A stretch of 64,000 nucleotides of DNA from Proteobacteria bacterium ST_bin14 (GTDB lineage: Bacteria; Pseudomonadota; Alphaproteobacteria; Sphingomonadales; Sphingomonadaceae). Position 1 is the stretch's first letter; each line of letters starts with the position of its first letter. Positions 54,146-61,796 of this stretch are shown one piece after another. Location of the stretch: contig MSXR01000016.1 in assembly GCA_002083655.1 (NCBI GenBank), positions 62,001-126,000 of the forward strand, written 5' to 3'. Below the pieces are notes generated by a model, which searched no databases, was not told the DNA's origin, and worked only from the letters and a program-made list of their open reading frames with translations. The position numbers were made by a program, and so were the translations under genes.

Positions 54146-54672
54146 GATGTCCATCCGGGGCTGAACTGGCGTTGTAGGGTACGGATCATCCGACGCCGGG
54201 CTGTGTCGTAGCCGGTGTCGTCGATGCCGAGGTGGTTGCGCGCGTCTTTGCGGCTGGTCTGCGCGAGGAGGTGCTCGAATATGCCGAGCGCGGCGGCATC
54301 TTCCTGCAGCACATCGCGCATGCGTTCGGTCAGGTCGATAAACTCGTTCGCCGTGGCCGATCCGCGGTCGTCGGCCACGGCGTCGGTGTCGTCGGCGAGC
54401 GGCTCGCGCTGATCTTCGTGACGCCACTGGCTGGCGATGCTACGCATCACCTGCGAAAGAAAGGCGGGCAACGGCACCTCCGCTGGCCATGGCCGGTCGC
54501 CCGACAAGGCGCGCGCGAGCGCTTCGTGCAGCAGCTCCGCGGCATCGCGCCGCGGGCAACCGCTCACCCAGGTCTTGGCCAGAGCCGCGAGACGCAGCAG
54601 ATCGGCTTGGCGTAACCGACTTAGCAGCCGGCTCACCTCCTCAATCGATAACGTTTCGACTCCGTGCGGCAT
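54142..54672 (-). CDS. Sigma-70 (ECF-like) family protein coupled to the helicase
   Basis: The 176-residue product has an ECF sigma region-2-like helix set (ADLLRLAALAKTW, PLPAFLSQVMRSIASQWRHE) and a C-terminal region-4-like helix-turn-helix, RKDARNHLGIDDTGYDTARRRM. Sequence identity to known ECF factors looks low. Its stop overlaps the helicase start as ATGA. The ATG at 54672 is supported by GGGAG; a GTG at 54693 is possible. It may control expression of the defence operon, or have lost RNA polymerase function. Confidence 0.6.
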   Translation of the reverse strand: MPHGVETLSIEEVSRLLSRLRQADLLRLAALAKTWVSGCPRRDAAELLHEALARALSGDRPWPAEVPLPAFLSQVMRSIASQWRHEDQREPLADDTDAVADDRGSATANEFIDLTERMRDVLQEDAAALGIFEHLLAQTSRKDARNHLGIDDTGYDTARRRMIRTLQRQFSPGWTS

Positions 54673-55107
54673 GTCCGACAGGTCTCCCTTCACATCTGTT
54701 ACGGAGATGAGAGGGAAAACGGGAAGCGACGAGGAAAAAAATTTGAACCGGGTCGCGGTGTCGGATCATAGCCATAACGCCGGGTCACCATGACTTCATC
54801 TTGCACAGGCGGCCGCTATCGCCTTCGTCGTGAAGCCGCACCACGACTTCGTCATCATCGAAAATCTCGTCGCCGTCGTCGCGGTGTGAGTTCGGAGTCA
54901 ATAAGCGTGATGATCGATGGCAAGCCCAGAGCCGTTTAACCGCAGACCCTCGAGTTGATCAAGGGCGGTCGAGGCTTGCGATCCAAAAACGACCTAGTTT
55001 GAGCCGTTCGGATCAGCAGTGGCACGGCGTCTGTTTTTCGCGTGGTCGAGCTAAATACCGACAGACCGCTGCCGGCTCACTTCGTCCATCCACGCGCCCC
55101 TGCCCGG
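54673..55107. other. Non-coding stretch upstream of the defence operon
   Basis: These 435 bases between the sigma-like gene and the adenine-methylase gene hold no supported gene. An AT-rich tract (54733-54747) is the likeliest region for the operon promoter. No conserved sigma promoter was certain. Confidence 0.35.
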
Positions 55108-56007
55108 TCAACTAACGCCGTCCCCCGCAGCACTGCGCGCCAACCAAAACCCCGGCACCAATTCAGCGTATCGTTTCTTCTGCTCGGCGGTTGCCCCAAG
55201 GGTCAGCACCATAAGCGAAAATGGCGTGTGCTGGCCCTGTCCTCGCGAGTCCAAAAACCGCACGCGCCCCCTCAGCAAGTAAATGTCTGCATCGGCGCTC
55301 AGCGTATCGTGAAACCAGCGCGAATCGGTTCGAACGGGGACGAGGCAAACAACGGTCTCGACCCTTCCGGCTCGCCACTGATCATGGGTACGCTGCAGCC
55401 ATTTGAGAAGCTCAGAGAAGGGTGGGTTGACGAACACGAGCCTGCCCGACCAGGCGTCAGTCAGCCCGTCGCCGCCCTCGCTCAACAAAATTCGGCGGCG
55501 TGCGATGACCGGACTGAGCAGGTGGCCGCAGGGGTCGAGATCGATTTCACCAAAGGCCGCATAGATCGCAGCCATGAAGTCAGGCGGCGTGAAGCGGCTG
55601 TCGCGATCGTCCTTGTCGCCCTGTCCCCAATAGCTCCGCTCTTGCGCGCGTCGCCGCGCTTTGGGCGCAAGCACCGCCATCAAACGAATTAGGCTTTTCA
55701 CCGACCCTCCGCCTCGCTCCAGACTGGCGATGGTCGTCCTCGATAGCTTTGTCTTTTCCGTCATCTCATCGAGCGACATCGACCGTTTGCGCCGGGTGGC
55801 GCGCAATTGTTCGGCCAGAGATCTGCCAGGAGCCAGGCCGGTAAGACGAAAGTCCAACGCCCCCATCACCATGATGAGGGTCCCGACCGAGCCGACGCCC
55901 TTCTCCAGCCGTTTGATGGCCTGAGCATCGAGACCGACCCGTTCGGCTAAGGTTCGTTGCGACCATCCCGCCAGCCGTCGAGCCTCGCGCAATTCTTTGA
56001 GCAGCAT
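55108..56007 (-). CDS. Double-HTH fused to phage-type N6-adenine methylase
   Basis: The 299-residue protein has two XRE helix-turn-helix domains. The first (about residues 8-50) includes SQRTLAERVGLDAQAIKRLE and the second (about 65-115) includes SLDEMTEKTKLSRTTIASLE. A DNA adenine methylase of the phage Dam type (PF05869) follows, from FTPPDFMAAIYAAFGEIDLD to FVNPPFSELLKWLQR, with NPPF as the catalytic motif. This order could give a regulator that also methylates, or a methylase targeted to operators. No cognate nuclease is adjacent. I start at the ATG at 56007; the longer frame to 56166 has no support. Confidence 0.8.
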   Translation of the reverse strand: MLLKELREARRLAGWSQRTLAERVGLDAQAIKRLEKGVGSVGTLIMVMGALDFRLTGLAPGRSLAEQLRATRRKRSMSLDEMTEKTKLSRTTIASLERGGGSVKSLIRLMAVLAPKARRRAQERSYWGQGDKDDRDSRFTPPDFMAAIYAAFGEIDLDPCGHLLSPVIARRRILLSEGGDGLTDAWSGRLVFVNPPFSELLKWLQRTHDQWRAGRVETVVCLVPVRTDSRWFHDTLSADADIYLLRGRVRFLDSRGQGQHTPFSLMVLTLGATAEQKKRYAELVPGFWLARSAAGDGVS

Positions 56008-56337
56008 TCGATACCATTTGGGTTCAAATTCTAATCGGATACAATCCAAGGTTGGGGGTCGGCAACACCCAGAATTCACTCCAGCTTGTTCTTGATCCCC
56101 TAGGCTGGAGCTGGCGGGCACGGCTGCCCACGTCGCACTCGCATTTCGAACATGGCGGCATGTCATGTCGCCAATGGCAGAGGGGGAGGCGGCTGCTTCC
56201 GGGGCGATTCGGGGTGGATATCGGTCTGGCCGCTTTCGGGAGCAAGCAGGCCATATCGACCATTCGTTAAGCTATGTCGCCGCGACTGCTTGGCGATCAA
56301 CCTGTCGGCTCATCCCCAAATCGGCCGCCCAAGCGCT
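56008..56337. other. Gap of about 330 bases, no gene recognised
   Basis: The region between the adenine methylase and a small HTH gene holds only short overlapping frames. No tRNA-end repeat, terminator or transposon end was seen. Confidence 0.35.
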
Positions 56338-56538
56338 CTATATCGATCCTACAAGACCGCTCTGCGTTGCATTTTCGATGAGGGTGGTCCGGCAAGCGCC
56401 TTGGGTCGTCTTGCGCCACGGGGCAAGGGTTCGTTCCGAAATGCCGACGATCCGACAGCTTTCGCCCACGCCCTTGCCGCTCGCGATCAGGCTTTCCACG
56501 GCGCGGCATCTCGCGTCCTTGTCGGGGATCGTTGTCAT
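56338..56538 (-). CDS. Small HTH-domain protein coupled to the TSUP gene
   Basis: The 66-residue product starts at an ATG that overlaps the TSUP stop as ATGA. Its middle, ESCRIVGISERTLAPWRK, looks like a helix-turn-helix. Transposase-type HTH proteins are similar, so it may be a transposase remnant; the coupling to the TSUP gene favours a real product. Codon use fits the neighbours. No family was recognised. Confidence 0.5.
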   Translation of the reverse strand: MTTIPDKDARCRAVESLIASGKGVGESCRIVGISERTLAPWRKTTQGACRTTLIENATQSGLVGSI

Positions 56539-57323
56539 TTCGGCCCCACGAGTGCCGACGCGCTTTGCCAGAGCATATAGGCCGCAACCACGAAGATCAG
56601 CCCGGCGAACACCGTCGTCAGCATGCCCTTTCCCGACAAGCGCCCGGCAAGGGCCGTGCCGCCAAACCCGCCGACGACACCGCCGGCAATGAACACGCCC
56701 GCGAGCGGCCAGTCGATCAGTCCCGACCAGGCATAGTTGGCGGCCGTCGTCAGCCCGAAGGCGGTTACCGCAATCAGGCTGGTGCCGACAGCGTTCATGA
56801 TCGGCATCCCAGTCGACGCCACCAGTCCGGGCACGATCAGAAAGCCGCCACCGATACCAAAAAAGCCTGAGAAGATGCCGGTGCCAAGCCCGTAGCCGAG
56901 CACCTTGGGCGCATTTTCGCGGGTGCATTCGGCACCCTCGATACCTTTATTCTTACGCCCGTGCAGCATCACGATGCCGACCACGATCATCACGATCGCG
57001 AACAGGAACAGCAGCTTGTGCCCGTCAAACGCCTTGCCCGCTGTCGATCCCGCCAGCGCGCCGAGAATGCCCGCGCTGGCATACATCAACCCACAGCGCC
57101 ATTTGACGGTCCCGGCGCGAGCGTGGCTGGCAAGCCCGGTCGCGGCATTGACGGCAACGGCAAGCGCGCTGGTGCCGATCGCGACATGCGGACTGGTGAC
57201 GCCGACCAGATAGACCATCAGCGGCACCGCAAGGATCGAGCCGCCACCGCCAACGAGCCCGAGCGTGAAGCCTACCAGCACGCCCGACAGGGCGCCGAGG
57301 ACGTATTGAGTGGTGTCGAGCAC
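56535..57323 (-). CDS. TauE/SafE (TSUP) family exporter, second copy
   Basis: The 262-residue membrane protein has the TSUP motifs TLGLVGGGGSILAVPLMVY and FFGIGGGFLIVPGLV, and TSPHVAIGTSALAVAVNA. It is related to the exporter at 4,952-5,728 by the same motifs, but is encoded beside its own persulfide-dioxygenase-like gene. A sulfite or sulfur-anion export role is likely. It lies six bases after the MBL gene, and its end overlaps a small HTH gene, so all three are cotranscribed. Confidence 0.9.
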   Translation of the reverse strand: MLDTTQYVLGALSGVLVGFTLGLVGGGGSILAVPLMVYLVGVTSPHVAIGTSALAVAVNAATGLASHARAGTVKWRCGLMYASAGILGALAGSTAGKAFDGHKLLFLFAIVMIVVGIVMLHGRKNKGIEGAECTRENAPKVLGYGLGTGIFSGFFGIGGGFLIVPGLVASTGMPIMNAVGTSLIAVTAFGLTTAANYAWSGLIDWPLAGVFIAGGVVGGFGGTALAGRLSGKGMLTTVFAGLIFVVAAYMLWQSASALVGPK

Positions 57324-57328
57324 CGCCG

Positions 57329-58267
57329 TCAGACCGTATTGAGCGGTATCTTGAGGTAGCGTGTGCCGTTCGCCTCGGGGTCGGGCAGATGCCCCGCGCG
57401 CATGTTGACCTGGATCGACGGCAGGATCAGGCGCGGCATGTCGAGCGTCGCATCGCGCGCCGTGCGCATGGCAACGAAGCCGTCCTCTTCGATGCCGTCA
57501 TGCACGTGAACATTGCTGTCGCGCTGGGCCCCGATCGTCGTTTCCCAGGCGAATGCGTTGCGATCGGGTGCTTTGTAGTCATGGCAAAGGAAGAGCCTCG
57601 CCGCGCGGGGAAGCGAGAGCAGGCGCCGGATCGAGCGGAAGAGCTGCCGCGCATCCCCGCCAGGGAAGTCTGCCCGCGCAGTGCCGAAATCGGGCATGAA
57701 TATCGTGTCCCCGGGGAACACCGCGTCGCCGATCACATAGGCAAGATCGGCGGGCGTGTGGCCTGGCACGTGGAGGACAACTGCGGCCATACTGCCGATG
57801 GTGAAGCTGTCGCCGTCGTCGAACAGATGGTCGAACTGCGATCCATTACGCTGGAAATCGCTGTCTTCGTTGAACAAGGTGCCGAAGGTCTGCTGAACTG
57901 CGGTAATAGCACGCCCGATCGCAATCATCCCGCCCAATTGCTGCTGGAGATAGGGCGCCGCCGAGAGATGATCGGCATGCGCGTGCGTCTCGAGCAGCCA
58001 TTCCACACTGAGCCCTTCGGCTCGAACATAGGCGATGATCGCGTCGGCGCTCTGGTACCCCGTGCGGGCCGAGGCCGGGTCGAAATCGAGCACCGAATCG
58101 ATGATCGCCGCTGTTCGTGTCATCGGATCATGGACGACGTGGCTGGCGGTGAAGGTGACTTCGTCGAAAAAGCTATGCACGACGGGGCGTGGAGAATCGC
58201 CGATCAAACTGGCGGTGATCTGCGCAGTGGCACTGGCGACGACGAGATCGTTTGGCGCAGTGGCCAT
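57329..58267 (-). CDS. MBL-fold persulfide dioxygenase-like protein, second copy
   Basis: The 312-residue protein has the THAHADHLS metal motif, VPGHTPAD, FMPDFGTARADFPG and CHDYK of the ETHE1/Blh group. A 27-residue N-terminal extension precedes the domain compared with the copy at 6,660. The start at 58267 (MATAPNDLVV) is chosen; the frame continues upstream without support. It probably oxidises persulfides to sulfite for export by the adjacent TSUP protein. A large inverted repeat upstream is a likely regulator site. Confidence 0.88.
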   Translation of the reverse strand: MATAPNDLVVASATAQITASLIGDSPRPVVHSFFDEVTFTASHVVHDPMTRTAAIIDSVLDFDPASARTGYQSADAIIAYVRAEGLSVEWLLETHAHADHLSAAPYLQQQLGGMIAIGRAITAVQQTFGTLFNEDSDFQRNGSQFDHLFDDGDSFTIGSMAAVVLHVPGHTPADLAYVIGDAVFPGDTIFMPDFGTARADFPGGDARQLFRSIRRLLSLPRAARLFLCHDYKAPDRNAFAWETTIGAQRDSNVHVHDGIEEDGFVAMRTARDATLDMPRLILPSIQVNMRAGHLPDPEANGTRYLKIPLNTV

Positions 58268-58285
58268 GACATGTTCCCATGATTT

Positions 58286-58320
58286 CACGATTACGTGTAT
58301 GATATAATCATGTAATCGTG
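58286..58320. promoter_or_regulatory. Nested inverted repeat between MBL and peroxiredoxin genes
   Basis: CACGATTAC (58286-58294) has its exact complement GTAATCGTG at 58312-58320. Inside lies an AT-rich near-palindrome, ATGATATAATCAT (58299-58311). This is a good operator candidate for one of the two ArsR-family proteins of this region, controlling both divergent genes. Confidence 0.55.
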
Positions 58321-58372
58321 TTGCGTCAATTGTTCAGCCGTGTCATATTTCGCCTTTGACGGATGGAAGGCC

Positions 58373-59029
58373 ATGGAATTGAACGATCAGACTGGGCTAC
58401 GGACGCCGTGTGGGCCGGCAAGGCTCGGCGACACGCTACCTAATTTCACGGCGCGCACCACGCAGGGTGTCAAGTCGCTTACTGACTTTCGTGGAAAGTG
58501 GCTGATCCTCTTTTCACACCCGGCTGATTTCACGCCGGTCTGCACAAGCGAGTTCGTTGCCATCATGCGCGCCTCTGATCGTTTTGCGGCGTTGGATTGT
58601 CAGCTGATGGCGCTATCGGTCGACAGCCTTTTCTCACACTTCGCCTGGATTAAGGCGATCCACGAGAAGTTCGGTGTGAAGGTAAGCTTTCCGATCATCG
58701 AGGATCCGACGCTGGAGGTCGCGCGCGCCTATGGCATGGTTGGTGACGACGCGCTGGATGCGTCATCGGTGCGCACGACCTATTTCGTCGATCCTGAAGG
58801 CCGGCTGCGGGCGTCGACCTGCTATCCCTCGACTGTCGGTCGCTCGGTGGAAGAGATGCTGCGGCTGCTGGCTGCCCTCCAGCGCACTGATGGCCAATCG
58901 GCGTTGGTGCCGGCCGAATGGATGCCGGGCGATGACTTGCTCGCGGTGCCCAGTCAGGCGCTAGCCGATGTCTTCGCCGCACAGACGGCGACCGACTGGT
59001 TCTATGCGCCCGTGAAGGACGAAGGCTGA
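58373..59029 (+). CDS. Peroxiredoxin (AhpC/TSA, Prx6-like)
   Basis: The 218-residue protein has the peroxidatic cysteine in HPADFTPVCTSEF, the block SVDSLFSHFAWI and a long C-terminal region characteristic of 1-Cys/Prx6-type enzymes. It reduces peroxides with thiol donors. The ATG at 58373 (MELNDQTGLR) has GGATGG six bases upstream; a GTG at 58340 is possible. It sits divergent from the MBL gene and two bases before an ArsR gene, consistent with a sulfide and oxidative stress unit. Confidence 0.9.
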   Translation: MELNDQTGLRTPCGPARLGDTLPNFTARTTQGVKSLTDFRGKWLILFSHPADFTPVCTSEFVAIMRASDRFAALDCQLMALSVDSLFSHFAWIKAIHEKFGVKVSFPIIEDPTLEVARAYGMVGDDALDASSVRTTYFVDPEGRLRASTCYPSTVGRSVEEMLRLLAALQRTDGQSALVPAEWMPGDDLLAVPSQALADVFAAQTATDWFYAPVKDEG

Positions 59030-59031
59030 TC

Positions 59032-59403
59032 ATGCCCACCAATCTGAGTGCCCTCGATATCGAAGCGCATGCCGATCTGCTCCGCGCTATCGCCCATGCT
59101 GTGAGGCTCGACCTGCTGCGTACGCTGATCGGTGGCGAGCGCAGCGTGAGCGACCTGGAAGCGGCGACCGGCATCGTCCAGCCCGGCCTGTCACAACAGC
59201 TTGGCATCTTGCGCAAGGCCGATCTCGTCCTCACCCGGCGCGAAGCCAAACAGGTGTTCTACCGCATCAATCACGCGCGCTTCGCCGAACTCAGCACCTT
59301 GCTCGATGCGTTTGCTGATACCGTCGCCATGCCACGCCATGCGGCACTCGCTGATCGAATGGCGATCGGCGGCGGCGCCGCGATGTTCGCGCGGGTCGAG
59401 TAG
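59032..59403 (+). CDS. BigR-like ArsR regulator lacking cysteines
   Basis: The 123-residue protein has strong BigR-type similarity (GGERSVSDLEAATGIVQPGL, then SQQLGILRKADLVLTRREAK and QVFYR). However, it contains no cysteine at all. At the positions of BigR's two sensing cysteines it has arginine (LDLLRTL) and alanine (DAFADTV). It therefore cannot sense persulfides by a disulfide and must respond differently or be constitutive. It follows the peroxiredoxin gene directly. Confidence 0.85.
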   Translation: MPTNLSALDIEAHADLLRAIAHAVRLDLLRTLIGGERSVSDLEAATGIVQPGLSQQLGILRKADLVLTRREAKQVFYRINHARFAELSTLLDAFADTVAMPRHAALADRMAIGGGAAMFARVE

Positions 59404-59407
59404 AAAG

Positions 59408-60454
59408 TTAGCGGACGGTCGCGATGCCATCGCCCAACAGGTCGCCATCGATCCGCTGCCCGTAATAATCGCCTTTGGCATGGAATCGCTTCCTTGCCTC
59501 TTCAATGCTGCCGGTCTGGCGCGGGTCACGCGGTCGTTCGCGGCTGCTGATATAGGCGGCGACGTCCCACGCTTGCTGGTCGGTCAAGCTATATCCCTGG
59601 CCCAGTGGCATATTCGCCTTGATGAAGGCGGCGGCATTGGCGACCTTTCCCACCCCAGCGCCCCAGTTGAATGACATCGGCCCCCAAAGCGGCGGAAAGG
59701 CATAGCTGCCCGACGCATCCCTCTGCCCCTGTCCATCTACGCCGTGGCAAACCGCGCAGCTCTGGGTGAACACCTTGGCCCCGCGGGCGGGATCCTGACC
59801 GAGTGTCGTCGGGTTGAGGTCGATGAAGCCCCTACCGGGCAGGTCCACCCCGGTCGGCGCGCCCTTCGCCAGCCAGAAGAAGTACATCTGGAGATCACGG
59901 TAGATCGGGTCCCCCGGTGGCGGCGCCTTGCCACTGGGAGAGGCCGGGGCGTTCATCGAATAAGTGAAACAGTCGCGGATGCGATCTTCCATGGTGTTGA
60001 TCTGATCGTTCTTCGCGCGATAGGCAGGATAGGCACCCCACGCCGCCCACATTGGCGAGGCATTCGGCTGACGGCCAGCATCGAGATGGCAATTGCTGCA
60101 CGACAGACCGTTGCCGACATGATTTCCGGCATTCGCGCGGGTGTGGAGAAATAGCTGCTGGCCGCGGCGGATCGCGGCGCCTGACGGGCCGTCCGGTATC
60201 GCCGAATCGGGTGGTGGCGTGAACGATATTGGCAGTGCTGGGGTCAATGCCACCCGTGCGGTCGGGGCGCTGGCGCCGCCGCGCAAGCCGATCATGTACA
60301 TGACCGCCCCGACAATGATGATCGCGAACAGCGTCACCGCCCAGACAAGGAAAGGTCGCCCCGATGGCCGCTGGGGCGCGGCACTCCATCCTTCGTGCAT
60401 CGATCGTCCCTGGTCAGTCCGTCCACCCGATCCGAGCGGCCTCTCACGCCTCAT
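59408..60454 (-). CDS. Di-haem cytochrome c, TsdA-like thiosulfate dehydrogenase candidate
   Basis: The 348-residue protein has an N-terminal membrane anchor (about residues 37-57) and two haem c sites, CSNCH near 116 and CAVCH near 232, separated by about 110 residues. This layout and the lone-domain size resemble TsdA, which couples two thiosulfates to tetrathionate. The start at 60454 overlaps the DsrE-like stop as ATGA; an ATG at 60400 is an alternative. TsdA identity is inferred; other di-haem cytochromes are possible. Confidence 0.75.
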   Translation of the reverse strand: MRRERPLGSGGRTDQGRSMHEGWSAAPQRPSGRPFLVWAVTLFAIIIVGAVMYMIGLRGGASAPTARVALTPALPISFTPPPDSAIPDGPSGAAIRRGQQLFLHTRANAGNHVGNGLSCSNCHLDAGRQPNASPMWAAWGAYPAYRAKNDQINTMEDRIRDCFTYSMNAPASPSGKAPPPGDPIYRDLQMYFFWLAKGAPTGVDLPGRGFIDLNPTTLGQDPARGAKVFTQSCAVCHGVDGQGQRDASGSYAFPPLWGPMSFNWGAGVGKVANAAAFIKANMPLGQGYSLTDQQAWDVAAYISSRERPRDPRQTGSIEEARKRFHAKGDYYGQRIDGDLLGDGIATVR

Positions 60455-60993
60455 TCGGGCAGCAGGGCCCAGCCACGCAGTTGCAGGTTCGCCATGGTCG
60501 TCATGGCCGAGACGTCAACCCGGACGCCGCTTGCGACGTCCTTTACTTCATAATTGTGCGCATGCAGGGCCTGCCCACAAACCGCGACGACGACACCCGC
60601 CGCCCGCAACTTGGCGATCAGCGCGATGTTGGGGTTGTTCGGCGCCTTGGTCTGGGCAGCATATACGGCGTCGTTGGTGATGATCTGGGTGGCGGGTCCA
60701 TAGAGGATCGCGACGATATCGCCCGGTTTCACATGGACGCCGTCGGCGGCGAGCAGGTTGAGGAAGCGCGCAACGCGTTCGAGCGACGCGTTGGGCTTGG
60801 CTGGATCGGCGCTTGCCTTCGTGACGGGAAACACGACGCGGTAGCGCAGCGCCGGATCAGGCCGCTCCATCGCCCCCTCGGTCGGGAAGCTCGCGCCAAA
60901 GGATTCGATCGCCAGCGCTCGGTGCTGCTGCGCAAAGCCTGGGCCTGCCGCAGCGATGGTCACCAGTGCGGCGACAGCGAACCATAGTTTCAT
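60451..60993 (-). CDS. Secreted DsrE-family protein
   Basis: The 180-residue product has a signal peptide ending near GFAQQ. The mature part is a DsrE-like fold with a conserved cysteine in VVVAVCGQALHAH, the position usually used for sulfur binding. GGGAGG lies upstream of the ATG at 60993. It lies between thioredoxin 2 and the cytochrome, and its stop overlaps the latter, so it probably passes sulfane sulfur in the periplasm. Confidence 0.8.
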   Translation of the reverse strand: MKLWFAVAALVTIAAAGPGFAQQHRALAIESFGASFPTEGAMERPDPALRYRVVFPVTKASADPAKPNASLERVARFLNLLAADGVHVKPGDIVAILYGPATQIITNDAVYAAQTKAPNNPNIALIAKLRAAGVVVAVCGQALHAHNYEVKDVASGVRVDVSAMTTMANLQLRGWALLPE

Positions 60994-61038
60994 CGAGTCC
61001 TCCCTGAATTCAATGCCAACGAACCAAATCGCGTGACT

Positions 61039-61476
61039 CTAGCTCGCACCCACGCTCGCAACCCAACGCATAATCCCCGCCTTGTCCATCGCGCCAGCCT
61101 GCCGGGCGACCTCGGCGCCATCCTTGAACAGGATTAAGGTCGGGATCGAGCGGATCGCATAGCGCCCGGCCAAAAGATGTTCGGCCTCGGTATCCACTTT
61201 GAGCAGCCGAACCTTGGGGTCTAGCTCGGCTGCCGCAGCCGAAAATGCCGGCGCCATCATGCGGCACGGGCCGCACCAGCTCGCCCAGAAATCAACGAGC
61301 ACCGGGCCGGTGCTCCGGCTAATCATCTTGTCGAACAGCGCCAGATCGGCGTCGATCGGTGCGCCTGCGGCCAGTGGGCGCAGGCAGGTGCCGCAGTTCG
61401 GGTTGTCGCCCAACCGCGCCTCGGGCACGCGGTTGAGCGCCTGGCAGTGCGGGCAGACAAGGATTGCGCTGCTCAT
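61039..61476 (-). CDS. trxC: Thioredoxin 2 (TrxC-like)
   Basis: The 145-residue protein has an N-terminal zinc site (VCPHCQALN, NCGTCLRP) and the thioredoxin motif WASWCGPCRMM, with RSIPTLILFKDG further on. That is the layout of TrxC, an oxidative-stress thioredoxin. Its ATG overlaps the ArsR stop as ATGA, and it is followed by the DsrE-like gene after 45 bases. It could reduce persulfides or the DsrE-like protein. Confidence 0.92.
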   Translation of the reverse strand: MSSAILVCPHCQALNRVPEARLGDNPNCGTCLRPLAAGAPIDADLALFDKMISRSTGPVLVDFWASWCGPCRMMAPAFSAAAAELDPKVRLLKVDTEAEHLLAGRYAIRSIPTLILFKDGAEVARQAGAMDKAGIMRWVASVGAS

Positions 61477-61796
61477 CCGGGCTCTCCTGCGATGCGTCCG
61501 CTATAATCGCACAAGGCAGCAATGATTCCCGCGACTTGCGCATCGACCAGCCGATAGAAGCGCGACTGTGCCTCAGCGCGCACGCGCACTGCACCCGCAT
61601 CACGCAGTACCGCCAGATGCTGCGACACGCTCGCCTGGGACAGACCGGTAAGAGTGACGAGTTCGCCGACTGAGACCTCGCCATCGGTCATCCGGCACAG
61701 CATGATCAGGCGATCGCGGTGCGCGAGCAGCCGCAGACGTTCGGCGACATGCGCGGCATTGTCGTGCAGCGCGGCGATGGGTCCGGTAAAGTTCAT
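61473..61796 (-). CDS. ArsR regulator with a BigR-like cysteine pair
   Basis: The 107-residue winged-helix protein has the helix-turn-helix LTGLSQASVSQHLAVLRDAG and cysteines C34 (RLIMLCRM) and C96 (AALCDYSG), 62 residues apart, near the BigR positions. This suggests sulfur-species sensing. It is encoded between the RND pump and thioredoxin genes with ATGA overlaps on both sides. It probably controls this operon or the 58,286-58,320 site. Confidence 0.82.
   Translation of the reverse strand: MNFTGPIAALHDNAAHVAERLRLLAHRDRLIMLCRMTDGEVSVGELVTLTGLSQASVSQHLAVLRDAGAVRVRAEAQSRFYRLVDAQVAGIIAALCDYSGRIAGEPG

Larger units (their letters stand above)
31005..56007. mobile_element. tRNA-Val-linked integrative mobilisable element (right end uncertain)
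   Basis: From the 3' end of tRNA-Val inward come a double-HTH regulator, a tyrosine recombinase, a MobC-like protein and a relaxase, with a large defence-type cargo. No conjugation (type IV secretion) genes are present, so it would rely on another element to move. I could not find a repeat of the tRNA 3' end, so the right edge is unknown; the end given is simply the last clearly defence-type gene and the element may continue past 64 kb. Confidence 0.55.
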
